DNA of 43,422 nucleotides from Anaerolineales bacterium (GTDB taxonomy: Bacteria; Chloroflexota; Anaerolineae; 4572-78; J111), in NCBI GenBank assembly GCA_012032575.1, contig JAAUSP010000004.1, positions 1 through 43,422 on the forward strand, given 5' to 3'. The notes beneath the pieces were generated by a model. That model worked only from the letters and a program-made list of their open reading frames with translations. It was not told where the DNA came from and did not search any database. This document shows, in pieces, positions 31,858 through 39,627 of this stretch; positions within the stretch are counted from its first letter, which is position 1; the number at the start of each line of letters is the position of its first letter. A program made the translations under genes and the position numbers.

Positions 31858-32667
31858 GTGGGACAGCGCTATACCGCATATGGCCTGCGCTGTGGCCTGC
31901 GGGCCAATGACCCGGCGGCGCTGGCGCAGGCCGCCCCGCATCTGCCGCTGGGCTGGCAGCCTGCGCCTTCCGGTGATACCGGCACGGTAGATATTTTGTA
32001 CTCGCTGTGGTTAGCTCCCGCCAGCCAGCAGCCGGGCAGGCGCAACTACCACCTGCTCTACTGCGGTTCAGCTCTCATTGCCCGCACCCTCGACTTACCC
32101 CCCCTGTTGGCCGCCTTTGAAAAACAGGCCGAACCGCTGACCGCTTTCCTGGCACAAGATTGCCTTTTCGTTCACGCGGGCGCGGTCGGCTGGCAGGGGC
32201 AGGCCATTGTCATTCCGGGCCGCAGCATGACCGGCAAAACCAGCCTGGTTAAGGCGCTGGTCGAGGCCGGGGCCACTTATTACTCAGACGAATTTGCCGT
32301 GTTGGATAAAGAAGGGCGGGTTCAGCCCTACCCTGTACCGCTGTCCATTCGCGGCCCCAACGGGCAGCCGGGCCGCAAAACACCGGTCGAGTCGCTCGGC
32401 GGGCAGGCCGGGGTCGAGCCGCTGCCGGTGGGATTGGTGCTTGTCACTGAATATCAGCCGCAAGCCGTGTGGCGGCCCCGTAAACTCACCCCCGGCCAGG
32501 CGTTGCTGGCCCTGATGGACAACACCGTCGCCGCCCGGCGCGACCCGGCCCATTCGATGCCGATTTTGAAGCAGGCCGTCAGCGGCGCTATCACCCTCAA
32601 AAGCAAACGCGGCGAGGCCGGAGAAGTAGCCTCGACCTTGCTTTCTCATTTTAGCCAGTCCCGTTAA
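31858..32667 (+). CDS. HprK-like kinase (RiPP/lasso-peptide kinase type)
   Basis: A 269-residue protein of the HPr kinase C-terminal fold without the HPr-sensing domain. It has LFVHAGAVGWQGQAIVIPG, the P-loop GRSMTGKTSL (a variant Walker A), and YYSDEFAVLD (Walker B-like acidic pair). Stand-alone members phosphorylate the C-terminal Ser of lasso peptides such as paeninodin (ThcoK class). No precursor or cyclase gene is adjacent. The start is GTG 31858, the only good initiator before the conserved part; it is the last gene of the island. The variant P-loop (Met-Thr instead of Gly) is worth noting. Confidence 0.8.
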   Translation: MGQRYTAYGLRCGLRANDPAALAQAAPHLPLGWQPAPSGDTGTVDILYSLWLAPASQQPGRRNYHLLYCGSALIARTLDLPPLLAAFEKQAEPLTAFLAQDCLFVHAGAVGWQGQAIVIPGRSMTGKTSLVKALVEAGATYYSDEFAVLDKEGRVQPYPVPLSIRGPNGQPGRKTPVESLGGQAGVEPLPVGLVLVTEYQPQAVWRPRKLTPGQALLALMDNTVAARRDPAHSMPILKQAVSGAITLKSKRGEAGEVASTLLSHFSQSR

Positions 32668-32699
32668 CTGACCCTTTAGAGCCTGTTGCCGAATTCAAG

Positions 32700-32853
32700 G
32701 TTAGGGTGGCTTTGTCGAGGACTTGAGGAGGAACTGCCCCGACGAAAAGGGGATCAACTGAGGATTACACCCCTTCGGGTGCGCCGAAGGGCGTGGTAAG
32801 TCGGAAGAGGTCAAGCGGCATTGGGCATGGGCGGGCTGCGAGGCCTCTTTTTT
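32700..32853 (+). ncRNA. Candidate structured RNA ending in a terminator
   Basis: A region of about 150 bp with no coding frame has a chain of hairpins: CCCC-N8-GGGG (32737-32752), CACCC-CTTC-GGGTG (32768-32781) and CGCC-GAAG-GGCG (32782-32793). A longer stem AGAGGTC (32806-32812) / GGCCTCT (32842-32848) runs into T6 (32848-32853). The set resembles a compact folded RNA, but I cannot match it to tmRNA, SRP, RNase P, 6S or a group II intron. Confidence 0.35.
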
Positions 32854-32863
32854 GTTGAAAGCA

Positions 32864-32950
32864 GGTCAAATCGGGTCATTTTTGGTCACTTTTGGCCGTT
32901 ATTCGGCTCAAAATCGGTCAAAATTGGTCGGGCTGGTCGGTTTTGAGCCG
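32864..32950. repeat. Helically phased GGTC array with an inverted repeat
   Basis: GGTC (or one-base variants GGCC, GGCT) occurs at 32864, 32874, 32884, 32894, 32905, 32916, 32926 and 32935, i.e. every 9-11 bp. CGGCTCAAAA (32904-32913) is mirrored by TTTTGAGCCG (32941-32950). It lies between the candidate RNA and the stop of the transposase gene. Role unknown: transposase-binding end, regulatory array or partition-like site. Confidence 0.6.
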
Positions 32951-32982
32951 ATCAGCAGGCAGACTCCACCCCGGGGCGGCAA

Positions 32983-34689
32983 TTAAGCCGCAGCAGGTTT
33001 GGGTCTCCTGGGTAAACGAATGAGTTGGCGTAAGTTAAAGGCAGCGGCAGCCATACTGAGTTGGAAGTTGGCTTTGGGCAGGCCGGTGGAGCGAGCGTGG
33101 CGAGCGCCGAAGAAGTGGGTCAGGTTGAAGATGATCCGCTCGATGAGAGGGCGCTGCTTCATTTCCTGCTTGAACTGGTCCGTTTTGTTGTACTCGATGG
33201 CAGCCAGGGTTTCATCGCGGTAAAAACTGATGAAAACCTGGCGGTGAGATTTGGGTTTACAGTCAGGGGTGCGGCAGTAGTCCTGGTCAGGCTTGGCGGC
33301 CAATTGTTCGGCGGAGAGCCAGAAGGGGCAGCCCCGGCACATTTTGTGGGTAAAGCGGAATTCGTACCCGTCCTTGTCGGGCAGGAAGTAGATTTTGGTG
33401 GAGGTGACCTGGTTGGGACAAGTCAGGCTGAAGCCATCTTCGGACAGGATGAAGTCGGACGGAACGAAGCGGTCGGTGCGCTTTTCGTAGTCGGGGACAA
33501 GGGCAATGAGTTGGGTTTGACCCTGGCTGACTTCGGCCACCTCGGCCCGAGTTTTGCCGTTGCCGTAGATTTGGTCGGCGGCGACTTTGGGGGGGAAGAA
33601 GTCGTGGTGCTCGTGGAGCTTTTCCAGCAGCGGGGCCAGGGTGGTCGGGTCGGGGGCAGAGCCGGTGACGACTTCGGTGGCGTGGACGAAGCGATCGCTG
33701 GTCAAGAGGGCGGCATTGTGTTGGAGTTCGGCCTGGCCCTTGCCGTGGTCGCGGTAGGTGGCATCGAGATCATTGGCGCAGGCGATGCGGTAGCTGCCTT
33801 TCTTGCCGTGGGGGCGCTCGACGACGCGGCGGCGGTTGGGCTGCTCCGGGTCAGGGGTGACGGTGGTTTCGTCGGCGATGACTTTGGCGATAGCCGCTAA
33901 CCACAGCCGCAGTTTGGCCTCGGCGTCAGGTGAGAGGGAGGGCGCTTCATTCAACAGGCTCAACAGGTGGGCCTGCAAATCGAGGGCGGCATTGACCACC
34001 TGCTGCAAGCGCTCGGCCCGTTCATCGGGTTTGAGGGCCGGAGTGATCTTGTCCCCCTTTTGCCCAAAGAGAGCCGCTTCATTTAATTGGGCCAGCACTT
34101 GCTGGTGGCGAACGGGGTCGAGTTCGGCCAACTCGGTTAGCAGCCCCTGGCCCAGGTCGCGCAGCAGGTCAATCAAGTATTTTCGCGCGCCGCGCACGAA
34201 CATGCCAAAGGTGTCGGTCAGGGCCAGCCGTTCCCGTTCTTCCGGGTAAAGCCGGTAGACCTGCTTGAGCACTTCATCGAGAAACAGGTCGGGTTGATGT
34301 TCCAGGACCCACAACTCAAAGCGGCACAAGGTGGTGTGGTCGGGCGGCGGTTCAAACACCTCATAACCGACAAACTGCTTGTACAACAGGTGGTTGTCAA
34401 TCAGTTCTTCGCTTTGCCGAAAGGACAGGGCTTGCAGATGGCGCACCAACAACGCCCGCACCAGTCGGGCGATGGTGTGGATGACCGGTGCCCCCCGCCC
34501 GCTGCTGGCGTGAAAGCCGGCGCAGCCCTGCTCCAGCGGGGTCAGATCGGCCACCTGTTCCAGTTGCCACAGCCAATGTTTCTGGTAACGGCTGCGCTGC
34601 CGCTCGTACCAGACCGCACTGACCAGGCGCAGCACCAATGACCACGAGTTGAGGATGACAAATAGGGCAGATTGAGGTAAAATAGGCAT
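32983..34689 (-). CDS. IS1182-family transposase
   Basis: A 568-residue DDE transposase. The N-terminal region (SFRQSEELIDNHLLYKQFVGYEVFEPPPDHTTLCRF) is the DUF772-like start of IS1182-type proteins. The central part contains the catalytic residues near LTDTFG, VAADQIYGNGKTR and a downstream Glu. A zinc-ribbon-like Cys motif (MCRGCPFW, DYCRTPDC) follows, then the family C-terminal RSTGLPKANFQLSMAAAAFNLRQLI. The gene is intact. I could not identify terminal inverted repeats or a target duplication with confidence. The long frame on the opposite strand is an artefact of composition. Confidence 0.88.
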   Translation of the reverse strand: MPILPQSALFVILNSWSLVLRLVSAVWYERQRSRYQKHWLWQLEQVADLTPLEQGCAGFHASSGRGAPVIHTIARLVRALLVRHLQALSFRQSEELIDNHLLYKQFVGYEVFEPPPDHTTLCRFELWVLEHQPDLFLDEVLKQVYRLYPEERERLALTDTFGMFVRGARKYLIDLLRDLGQGLLTELAELDPVRHQQVLAQLNEAALFGQKGDKITPALKPDERAERLQQVVNAALDLQAHLLSLLNEAPSLSPDAEAKLRLWLAAIAKVIADETTVTPDPEQPNRRRVVERPHGKKGSYRIACANDLDATYRDHGKGQAELQHNAALLTSDRFVHATEVVTGSAPDPTTLAPLLEKLHEHHDFFPPKVAADQIYGNGKTRAEVAEVSQGQTQLIALVPDYEKRTDRFVPSDFILSEDGFSLTCPNQVTSTKIYFLPDKDGYEFRFTHKMCRGCPFWLSAEQLAAKPDQDYCRTPDCKPKSHRQVFISFYRDETLAAIEYNKTDQFKQEMKQRPLIERIIFNLTHFFGARHARSTGLPKANFQLSMAAAAFNLRQLIRLPRRPKPAAA

Positions 34690-34929
34690 TGACAGAGCCT
34701 TTCTTTCTGGGTTGTTTTTTGTGTGGTAACAAAATTTTGCCTCAGAAGAAGGTCTCTGTCACTTTTTCAGGTTAGTTTTTCCACTGGCCCCGCCGAGCCT
34801 GTTTGCTCCTTTGATTTATGCAACGCTCTCCTTAGCGGCATCAAACCACTTAACCGTTCCTGTTATTCGCTCAGCCACGATTAAATACCTCTTTGCTTAA
34901 GAATTATATTTTAATTGTTGTTGAGCCAT

Positions 34930-34967
34930 AAAAAAACCGCCGGAATAATACTGCTAGACTCCTGCGG
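34930..34967 (-). terminator. Terminator-like hairpin on the minus strand
   Basis: CCGCCGG (34937-34943) and CCTGCGG (34961-34967) pair with one mismatch. Read on the minus strand, a run of seven T follows (A7 at 34930-34936). No upstream minus-strand gene is visible within 600 bp, so it may be a relic, or end antisense transcription from the dnaA leader. Confidence 0.5.
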
Positions 34968-35119
34968 CTGGCTCAGAGAAGAACTGTATTTTTAATATTT
35001 ATCGTAAATGATTATACAAAGTTAATGATACCTGTCAAATCTGATGAACGATTAGCCAAATGGCAGGTATTGCTATAATTATCAATCTGCTCCAGGGCGA
35101 AAATTAGGCCCCCAAGAAG

Positions 35120-35182
35120 TTATCCCCACGTTATACACAAATATACCAATAATTACTTTCCGTTACTCACAGTTTATCCACA
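35120..35182. other. Three DnaA boxes upstream of dnaA
   Basis: TTATCCCCA (35120-35128), TTATACACA (35131-35139) and TTATCCACA (35174-35182) match the DnaA box TTATNCACA (first is a near match). They precede the dnaA promoter and could mediate autoregulation or form one half of a split origin. Confidence 0.8.
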
Positions 35183-35251
35183 AAACAATTTTGACTCACC
35201 ATAACTTTTCTTAAAAATAGCTTAGGTGATGCTTTTTTTAAGGTAGCGCTA

Positions 35252-35280
35252 TTGCGAGTATATAACAGGTTTGGTACAAT
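35252..35280 (+). promoter_or_regulatory. Promoter of dnaA
   Basis: TTGCGA (35252-35257) and TACAAT (35275-35280) are separated by 17 bp. The start would be about 35287, 330 nt before the dnaA codon, and the DnaA boxes lie upstream. Confidence 0.55.
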
Positions 35281-35619
35281 TCAACTCGACTGTAGCGGAG
35301 GGTTCTTTTTCCCCAATAATTCTATAATTGTGCCATACAATTTTATATCCCCGTCTCTTTAGAACACCTGATCAAAGAGAAGGGTTCGGAAATTGCAGCT
35401 ATTATTTGCAATTTATCTGTTCCTGACGTTTTCCGCTGAAAGACCTCTGGTTCGCAGTCACCTTTTATACAATAAAAATATCCTTCTAAATCCAGTCTCT
35501 TCGCCTTCACCATCTCGAGCCTTGAAAACGCAAATTTTAACTTTTTGCGTTGTGTGATTTTTTGTCTCAACCCCTTTCTGCAACTGGATATATCCAAAAT
35601 TTCTAGGGAGAAGATTTTT

Positions 35620-37002
35620 ATGGATACCGACCAAGTTTGGCAGGCTACCTTGGGCCAGCTACAACTGCAAATGACCAGGGCTACCTTTGACACCTGGATC
35701 AAAGATACCCGCATTGTGGCTCAGGATAGCGAGAAATTGGTCATTGGCACCAAAAACGCCTTTGCTAAAGATTGGCTAGAAAACCGGCTCTTTGCTACGA
35801 TTAGCCGGGCTGTAACCCATGTCTTAGGCCGGACGGTAAATATTCAGTTTACCGTAGACCATATGACTGCTGAAGCAGGCGAACAAGCACCTCCGCCGCT
35901 GCTTCAAAGCCCCCAGCCGGTAAACGGGCATTACCTAAATAATAACAACGGTAATGGACACCTTCGCGAAAACAGAGATCGCCTCATGTTAAACCATAAG
36001 TACGTCTTCGAACAGTTTATTGTCGGTGCTTCAAATCGCCTGGCCCACGCCGCCTCTTTGGCCGTAGCCGAACGTCCAGCCGATGCCTACAACCCCTTGT
36101 TTCTCTACGGTGGGGTGGGTTTGGGCAAAACCCATCTCCTTCAGGCGATTGCTCACTACGCCATGGCGCGGGGCCGCAAGGTTATTTACACCTCATCCGA
36201 AACCTTTACCAATGATCTGATCAACGCGATTCGCTCTCAATCTACCGAGTTATTTCGCGAAAAATACCGCAACACCGATTTTCTTTTGATTGACGACATC
36301 CAGTTTATTGCCGGCAAGGAGAGCACGCAGGAAGAGTTTTTCCATACCTTCAATACCTTGCACTCCTCCGGCGGCCAGATTGTTCTCTCCAGCGACCGTC
36401 CGCCCAAAGCCATCACCACCCTCGAAGACCGGCTGCGCTCACGCTTTGAGTGGGGCCTGCTGGCCGACGTGCAGCCGCCGGATTTGGAAACAAGGATCGC
36501 TATTCTGCGCTTCAAGGCCGACTCGCAGGGCGTGCGCGTTCCTGACGACGTTATGGAGTTTATCGCCCGGCGCGCTCAGAACAATATCCGTGAGCTGGAA
36601 GGCGCGCTCAACAAGGTTATTGCCCACGCCGCGATGGTTCGCCACCCCATCAGTATCGAACTGGCGACCGCGGCTTTGCAAGATATTGTCTCACGCCAGG
36701 CCGAACTTACCGTGGAGCAGGTTGTCGCTGCCGTAGCCGATTATTACCGGATTGAGGAAGAGATACTGATCAAACGAGGCCGGAGCAAGGATGTTGCCTT
36801 TGCCCGGCAAATGGCTATGTATCTGGCCAGGGAGGAAACAGGCGCTTCGCTACCTCAAATTGGTGAAGCGCTGGGGGGCCGCGATCACACCACCGTGATG
36901 TATGGCTGGGAAAAGATCGCCTCACAAATTGAACAAAATGATCGCCTCCGCCGTGAAATGCTCGCCATCAGAGAATTAATCTATCTCAAAAAAATTCAAT
37001 AA
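35620..37002 (+). CDS. dnaA: Chromosomal replication initiator DnaA
   Basis: A 460-residue DnaA. Domain I covers residues 1-85 (DQVWQATLGQLQLQMTRATFDTW), domain II is a short Pro/Asn/Gly-rich linker, and the AAA+ domain has GGVGLGKTHLLQA (Walker A), LLIDDIQFIAGK (Walker B) and LEDRLRSRFEWGL (Arg finger region). Domain IV has GRDHTTVMYGW for the DnaA box. It starts DNA replication by unwinding the origin. The ATG at 35620 has AGGGAG upstream; an earlier in-frame extension has no ribosome site. DnaA boxes lie before and after the gene, so it regulates itself and sits in oriC. dnaN is not next to it. Confidence 0.98.
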   Translation: MDTDQVWQATLGQLQLQMTRATFDTWIKDTRIVAQDSEKLVIGTKNAFAKDWLENRLFATISRAVTHVLGRTVNIQFTVDHMTAEAGEQAPPPLLQSPQPVNGHYLNNNNGNGHLRENRDRLMLNHKYVFEQFIVGASNRLAHAASLAVAERPADAYNPLFLYGGVGLGKTHLLQAIAHYAMARGRKVIYTSSETFTNDLINAIRSQSTELFREKYRNTDFLLIDDIQFIAGKESTQEEFFHTFNTLHSSGGQIVLSSDRPPKAITTLEDRLRSRFEWGLLADVQPPDLETRIAILRFKADSQGVRVPDDVMEFIARRAQNNIRELEGALNKVIAHAAMVRHPISIELATAALQDIVSRQAELTVEQVVAAVADYYRIEEEILIKRGRSKDVAFARQMAMYLAREETGASLPQIGEALGGRDHTTVMYGWEKIASQIEQNDRLRREMLAIRELIYLKKIQ

Positions 37003-37038
37003 CTCCCGCGTCGAATTACCCTATTTGACGCTCATTAT

Positions 37039-37073
37039 AAAAAGGCAACTGGTCGCGTGCAGTTGCCTTTTTT
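37039..37073 (+). terminator. Terminator of dnaA
   Basis: AAAGGCAACT (37041-37050) pairs perfectly with AGTTGCCTTT (37061-37070) around a 10-nt loop; T6 spans 37068-37073. It lies 38 bp after the dnaA stop and precedes the origin. Confidence 0.93.
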
Positions 37074-37094
37074 ATGTAAAAATGCCGTGAATTT

Positions 37095-37740
37095 TGTGGA
37101 TAACCCGGCGCATAACTGTGGATAACTACTCCCCACATGGGGATAACTCTGAACCAGTCTGGATAAAAAGTACTCCCTTTTGTTAAAATAAATATTGCGT
37201 TATTACCCGCTGGCTTTAACAAAAGGAGTTTTGGATGGCCCTATATATAGTAGGCCAGTCTTGTTGTTGTTGTGCCCAGTCATGAAGCCCATACATGATT
37301 TTGAGGCCGATTTTGTGGATAACCTCTTGATAACTGTGGATAAGTCACCCCTTTTGGGGATAACTTTTAAGCTTGCTCTACAAATTCATTTTTGTGCTAA
37401 ACGACTCAAACACTAGATATAGGTGGAGTCACCTTCTATCGCCCCAAATATAGAATCGGTTCTATTTGACAAATTTTGCTCAATTTATCTATTCAAACTT
37501 CTCCTTATTTATCCGCAAAGTTATCCACATCACGCTGACTATGATTCCACCCGAATACAGACTTTTTTGTCCGACGCATCCCATATATAGTAGTAAACCC
37601 AGTGATTTCTTGGGTTCTCCACATACTCACAGCCCCTACTATTAACTACTATATATATATTAATCATGATGATAATAACTTGAATAACTTATTGAATAAC
37701 TCAGATGACGTTTATAACTTGTTGAGGTATAATGTTTTTC
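37095..37740. other. oriC: Replication origin region (oriC)
   Basis: The gap after dnaA is packed with DnaA boxes. Perfect TGTGGATAA/TTATCCACA copies lie at 37095-37103, 37117-37125, 37314-37322, 37335-37343 and 37521-37529. Near matches lie at 37138-37146, 37158-37166, 37355-37363 and 37509-37517. The right end (37640-37712) is very AT-rich with repeated GAATAACT-like units and suits the DNA unwinding element. TATATAGTAG occurs three times (37244, 37584, 37646 inverted). No gene lies inside. Confidence 0.9.
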
Positions 37741-37769
37741 AATTCTGAGGTTTAATCTATAATTGCTCT

Positions 37770-38147
37770 ATGCGCCCAAGCTGGTGGGTTTTACTCTCAA
37801 TTCCCATTGCCGTTTTTAGTTTTGCCGGATTGTATTATGTCGTCACCACTCTCTGGCCCAACCCCGATACCGTTCTGGCCCAGCCGCAAGCTTTGTTGTT
37901 TACTTTTCTATTTTTTGGCTTGAGTGCGGCTACCATCCCGATCACTGCCTTTTTCAACCATCGGTTTGCCCGGACCGGCTGGCTTGAGCGAGACAAAACC
38001 CGCCTGATTCGGCAAGGGGCCTGGGTGGGCTTTCTGGGCATCTTGTTGGCCTACCTGCAAATGATTCGGGCCTTAAACTGGACCATCGCCGCGGTCCTGG
38101 TCGGCGTTTTTATTTTGATTGAAACCTTCTTTATCACGCGAGGCTAA
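37770..38147 (+). CDS. Small four-helix membrane protein
   Basis: A 125-residue protein with four hydrophobic segments (about residues 6-26, 42-60, 84-100 and 104-121). Between the second and third lies the basic loop HRFARTGWLERDKTRLIR. It has no signal peptide or known motif. It starts 30 bp after the AT-rich end of the origin, and its stop is 4 bp before the selA start, so the two are likely translated together. I do not recognise the family. Confidence 0.75.
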   Translation: MRPSWWVLLSIPIAVFSFAGLYYVVTTLWPNPDTVLAQPQALLFTFLFFGLSAATIPITAFFNHRFARTGWLERDKTRLIRQGAWVGFLGILLAYLQMIRALNWTIAAVLVGVFILIETFFITRG

Positions 38148-38151
38148 GCCA

Positions 38152-39543
38152 GTGCAAGCTCAACTCCGCCAGTTGCCCAGTGTGGATAAATTGCTACAAA
38201 CAGACCTGCTGGCCCCATTGACCGAAATCTATGGCCGGGCCTTGCTGGTTGAGGCTATTCGCGGCGAATTGGACCTGGCCCGGCGGCGTATCCTGGCCGG
38301 CGAGCCGGCCCAATCGCTTGACTCGCTGGCCGAAGCTACCCAGGCCCGTCTCTCCCTCGAAGTGCGGCCTTCCTTGCAGCCGGTTATCAACGCCACCGGC
38401 GTTATTATCCACACCAACCTGGGGCGGGCGCTGTTGAGCCAGCGGGCGCAGCAGGCCATGCAGCAAGCCGCCGCCGCCTACTCTAATCTGGAATACAACC
38501 TGACAACCGGCGCGCGCGGCTCACGCTACACCCATGCCGCTGATTTGCTCTGCCGGCTCACCGGCGCAGAAGCGGCGGTTGTGGTCAATAACAATGCCGG
38601 CGCGGTTATCCTGGCCCTGACTGCCCTGGCCCGAGATAAAGAGGTCATTATCAGCCGGAGCCAACTGGTCGAAATTGGCGGCGGCTTCCGCATTCCCGAT
38701 ATTATGGCCCAATCCGGCGCGCGCCTGGTCGAAGTGGGCACAACCAACCGGACCTATCTGCGGGATTATGAACAGGCCGTTGACCCTGACCGGACGGGGC
38801 TGCTGTTAAGCGTCCATTACAGCAACTATCAGATTACCGGCTTTACGGCTCAACCAACCCTGTCCGAACTGGCCGAACTGGCCCGGTGCTGCCGCCTGCC
38901 TTTGATAGAAGACCTCGGCTCCGGTACGCTGCTGGACACGCTGCCGTTCGGATTAGCCCACGAGCCGACGATCCAGGAAAGCCTGGCGGCCGGTGTGGAT
39001 TTAATCACTGCCAGCGGCGATAAACTGTTGGGCGGTCCCCAGGCCGGGTTGATTCTGGGCAAAGCAGCCCTGATTGAGCGCTTAAAAAAGCATCCGTTGA
39101 TTCGCGCCCTGCGGGTTGATAAAATAACCCTGGCCGCCCTCCAGGCCACCCTGTTGGCTTATCTGGAAGGTAAAGCCACCACCGAAATTCCCGTGTGGCG
39201 CATGATTTCCGCCGATGTCCCGACTCTGGCCCGGCGTGCCCAAAAATGGCGGCGTGCCCTGCTGAACCTTCCCCAACTGGCCCACCTGCCCTTGCAGGTA
39301 ATCGAGAGTGCCTCGACGGTGGGCGGAGGCAGCCTGCCCGGCCAGACGCTTCCCTCCAAAGCATTGGCCCTGGCAGTGCCTTCCATTGATGCCGTAGCGA
39401 CCCAACTCCGCCGCGCCGATCCTCCCGTCATCACCCGGATTGAAAACCAGCGCCTTTTGCTCGATCCCCGCACCGTTCTGCCGGAGCAGGACAAAGCCCT
39501 CATTACTGTCCTCAAACACACCCTGACAAATTGTGAATTATGA
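38152..39543 (+). CDS. selA: L-seryl-tRNA(Sec) selenium transferase
   Basis: A 463-residue PLP enzyme of the SelA family. The N terminus (LRQLPSVDKLLQTDLL), the central NATGVIIHTNLGRALLS and NNNAGAVILALTALA, the PLP-binding Lys291 in SGDKLLGGPQAG and the C-terminal VGGGSLPGQTLPSKALAL are all as expected. It converts Ser-tRNA(Sec) to Sec-tRNA(Sec) with selenophosphate. The start chosen is GTG 38152, four bases after the previous stop; a TTG at 38119 would overlap that gene. No selB or tRNA(Sec) lies in the window, so those must be elsewhere in the genome. Confidence 0.95.
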   Translation: MQAQLRQLPSVDKLLQTDLLAPLTEIYGRALLVEAIRGELDLARRRILAGEPAQSLDSLAEATQARLSLEVRPSLQPVINATGVIIHTNLGRALLSQRAQQAMQQAAAAYSNLEYNLTTGARGSRYTHAADLLCRLTGAEAAVVVNNNAGAVILALTALARDKEVIISRSQLVEIGGGFRIPDIMAQSGARLVEVGTTNRTYLRDYEQAVDPDRTGLLLSVHYSNYQITGFTAQPTLSELAELARCCRLPLIEDLGSGTLLDTLPFGLAHEPTIQESLAAGVDLITASGDKLLGGPQAGLILGKAALIERLKKHPLIRALRVDKITLAALQATLLAYLEGKATTEIPVWRMISADVPTLARRAQKWRRALLNLPQLAHLPLQVIESASTVGGGSLPGQTLPSKALALAVPSIDAVATQLRRADPPVITRIENQRLLLDPRTVLPEQDKALITVLKHTLTNCEL

Positions 39544-39624
39544 ATAGTGAATAGTGAATGGTGAATGATCTGATGGGTAAAATTTCATTAACAATCAACA
39601 ATTTGCAATTCACTATTCACTATT
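39543..39624. repeat. Mirrored heptamer repeat between selA and rsmI
   Basis: AATAGTGAATAGTGAAT (39543-39559), made of GAATAGT heptamers, is mirrored exactly by ATTCACTATTCACTATT (39608-39624) across a 48-nt spacer. It starts on the last base of the selA stop and ends 3 bp before the rsmI ATG. It resembles the repeats at 22811 and 43111. Confidence 0.8.
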
Positions 39625-39627
39625 AAT

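Larger units (their letters stand above)
34690..35619. other. 930-bp region upstream of dnaA
   Basis: No gene is convincing here. The left part follows the transposase start. The centre has a minus-strand terminator-like hairpin (34930-34967). The right part has three DnaA boxes (35120-35182), a promoter at 35252-35280 and the dnaA leader of about 330 nt. A frame on the minus strand at 35343-35714 is rejected. Confidence 0.7.

Noticed and set aside
33061..33900. Long Gly/Val-rich frame opposite the transposase gene
   Set aside because: It mirrors the transposase reading frame codon by codon, has no known domain and no ribosome site; the transposase is clearly the real gene.
32680..34800. Terminal inverted repeats of the IS1182-type element
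   Set aside because: I compared the flanks on both sides and found no convincing inverted pair or target duplication, so no element boundaries are given.
35343..35714. Minus-strand frame overlapping the dnaA start
   Set aside because: It overlaps dnaA, has no family resemblance or ribosome site, and covers the promoter/leader region.
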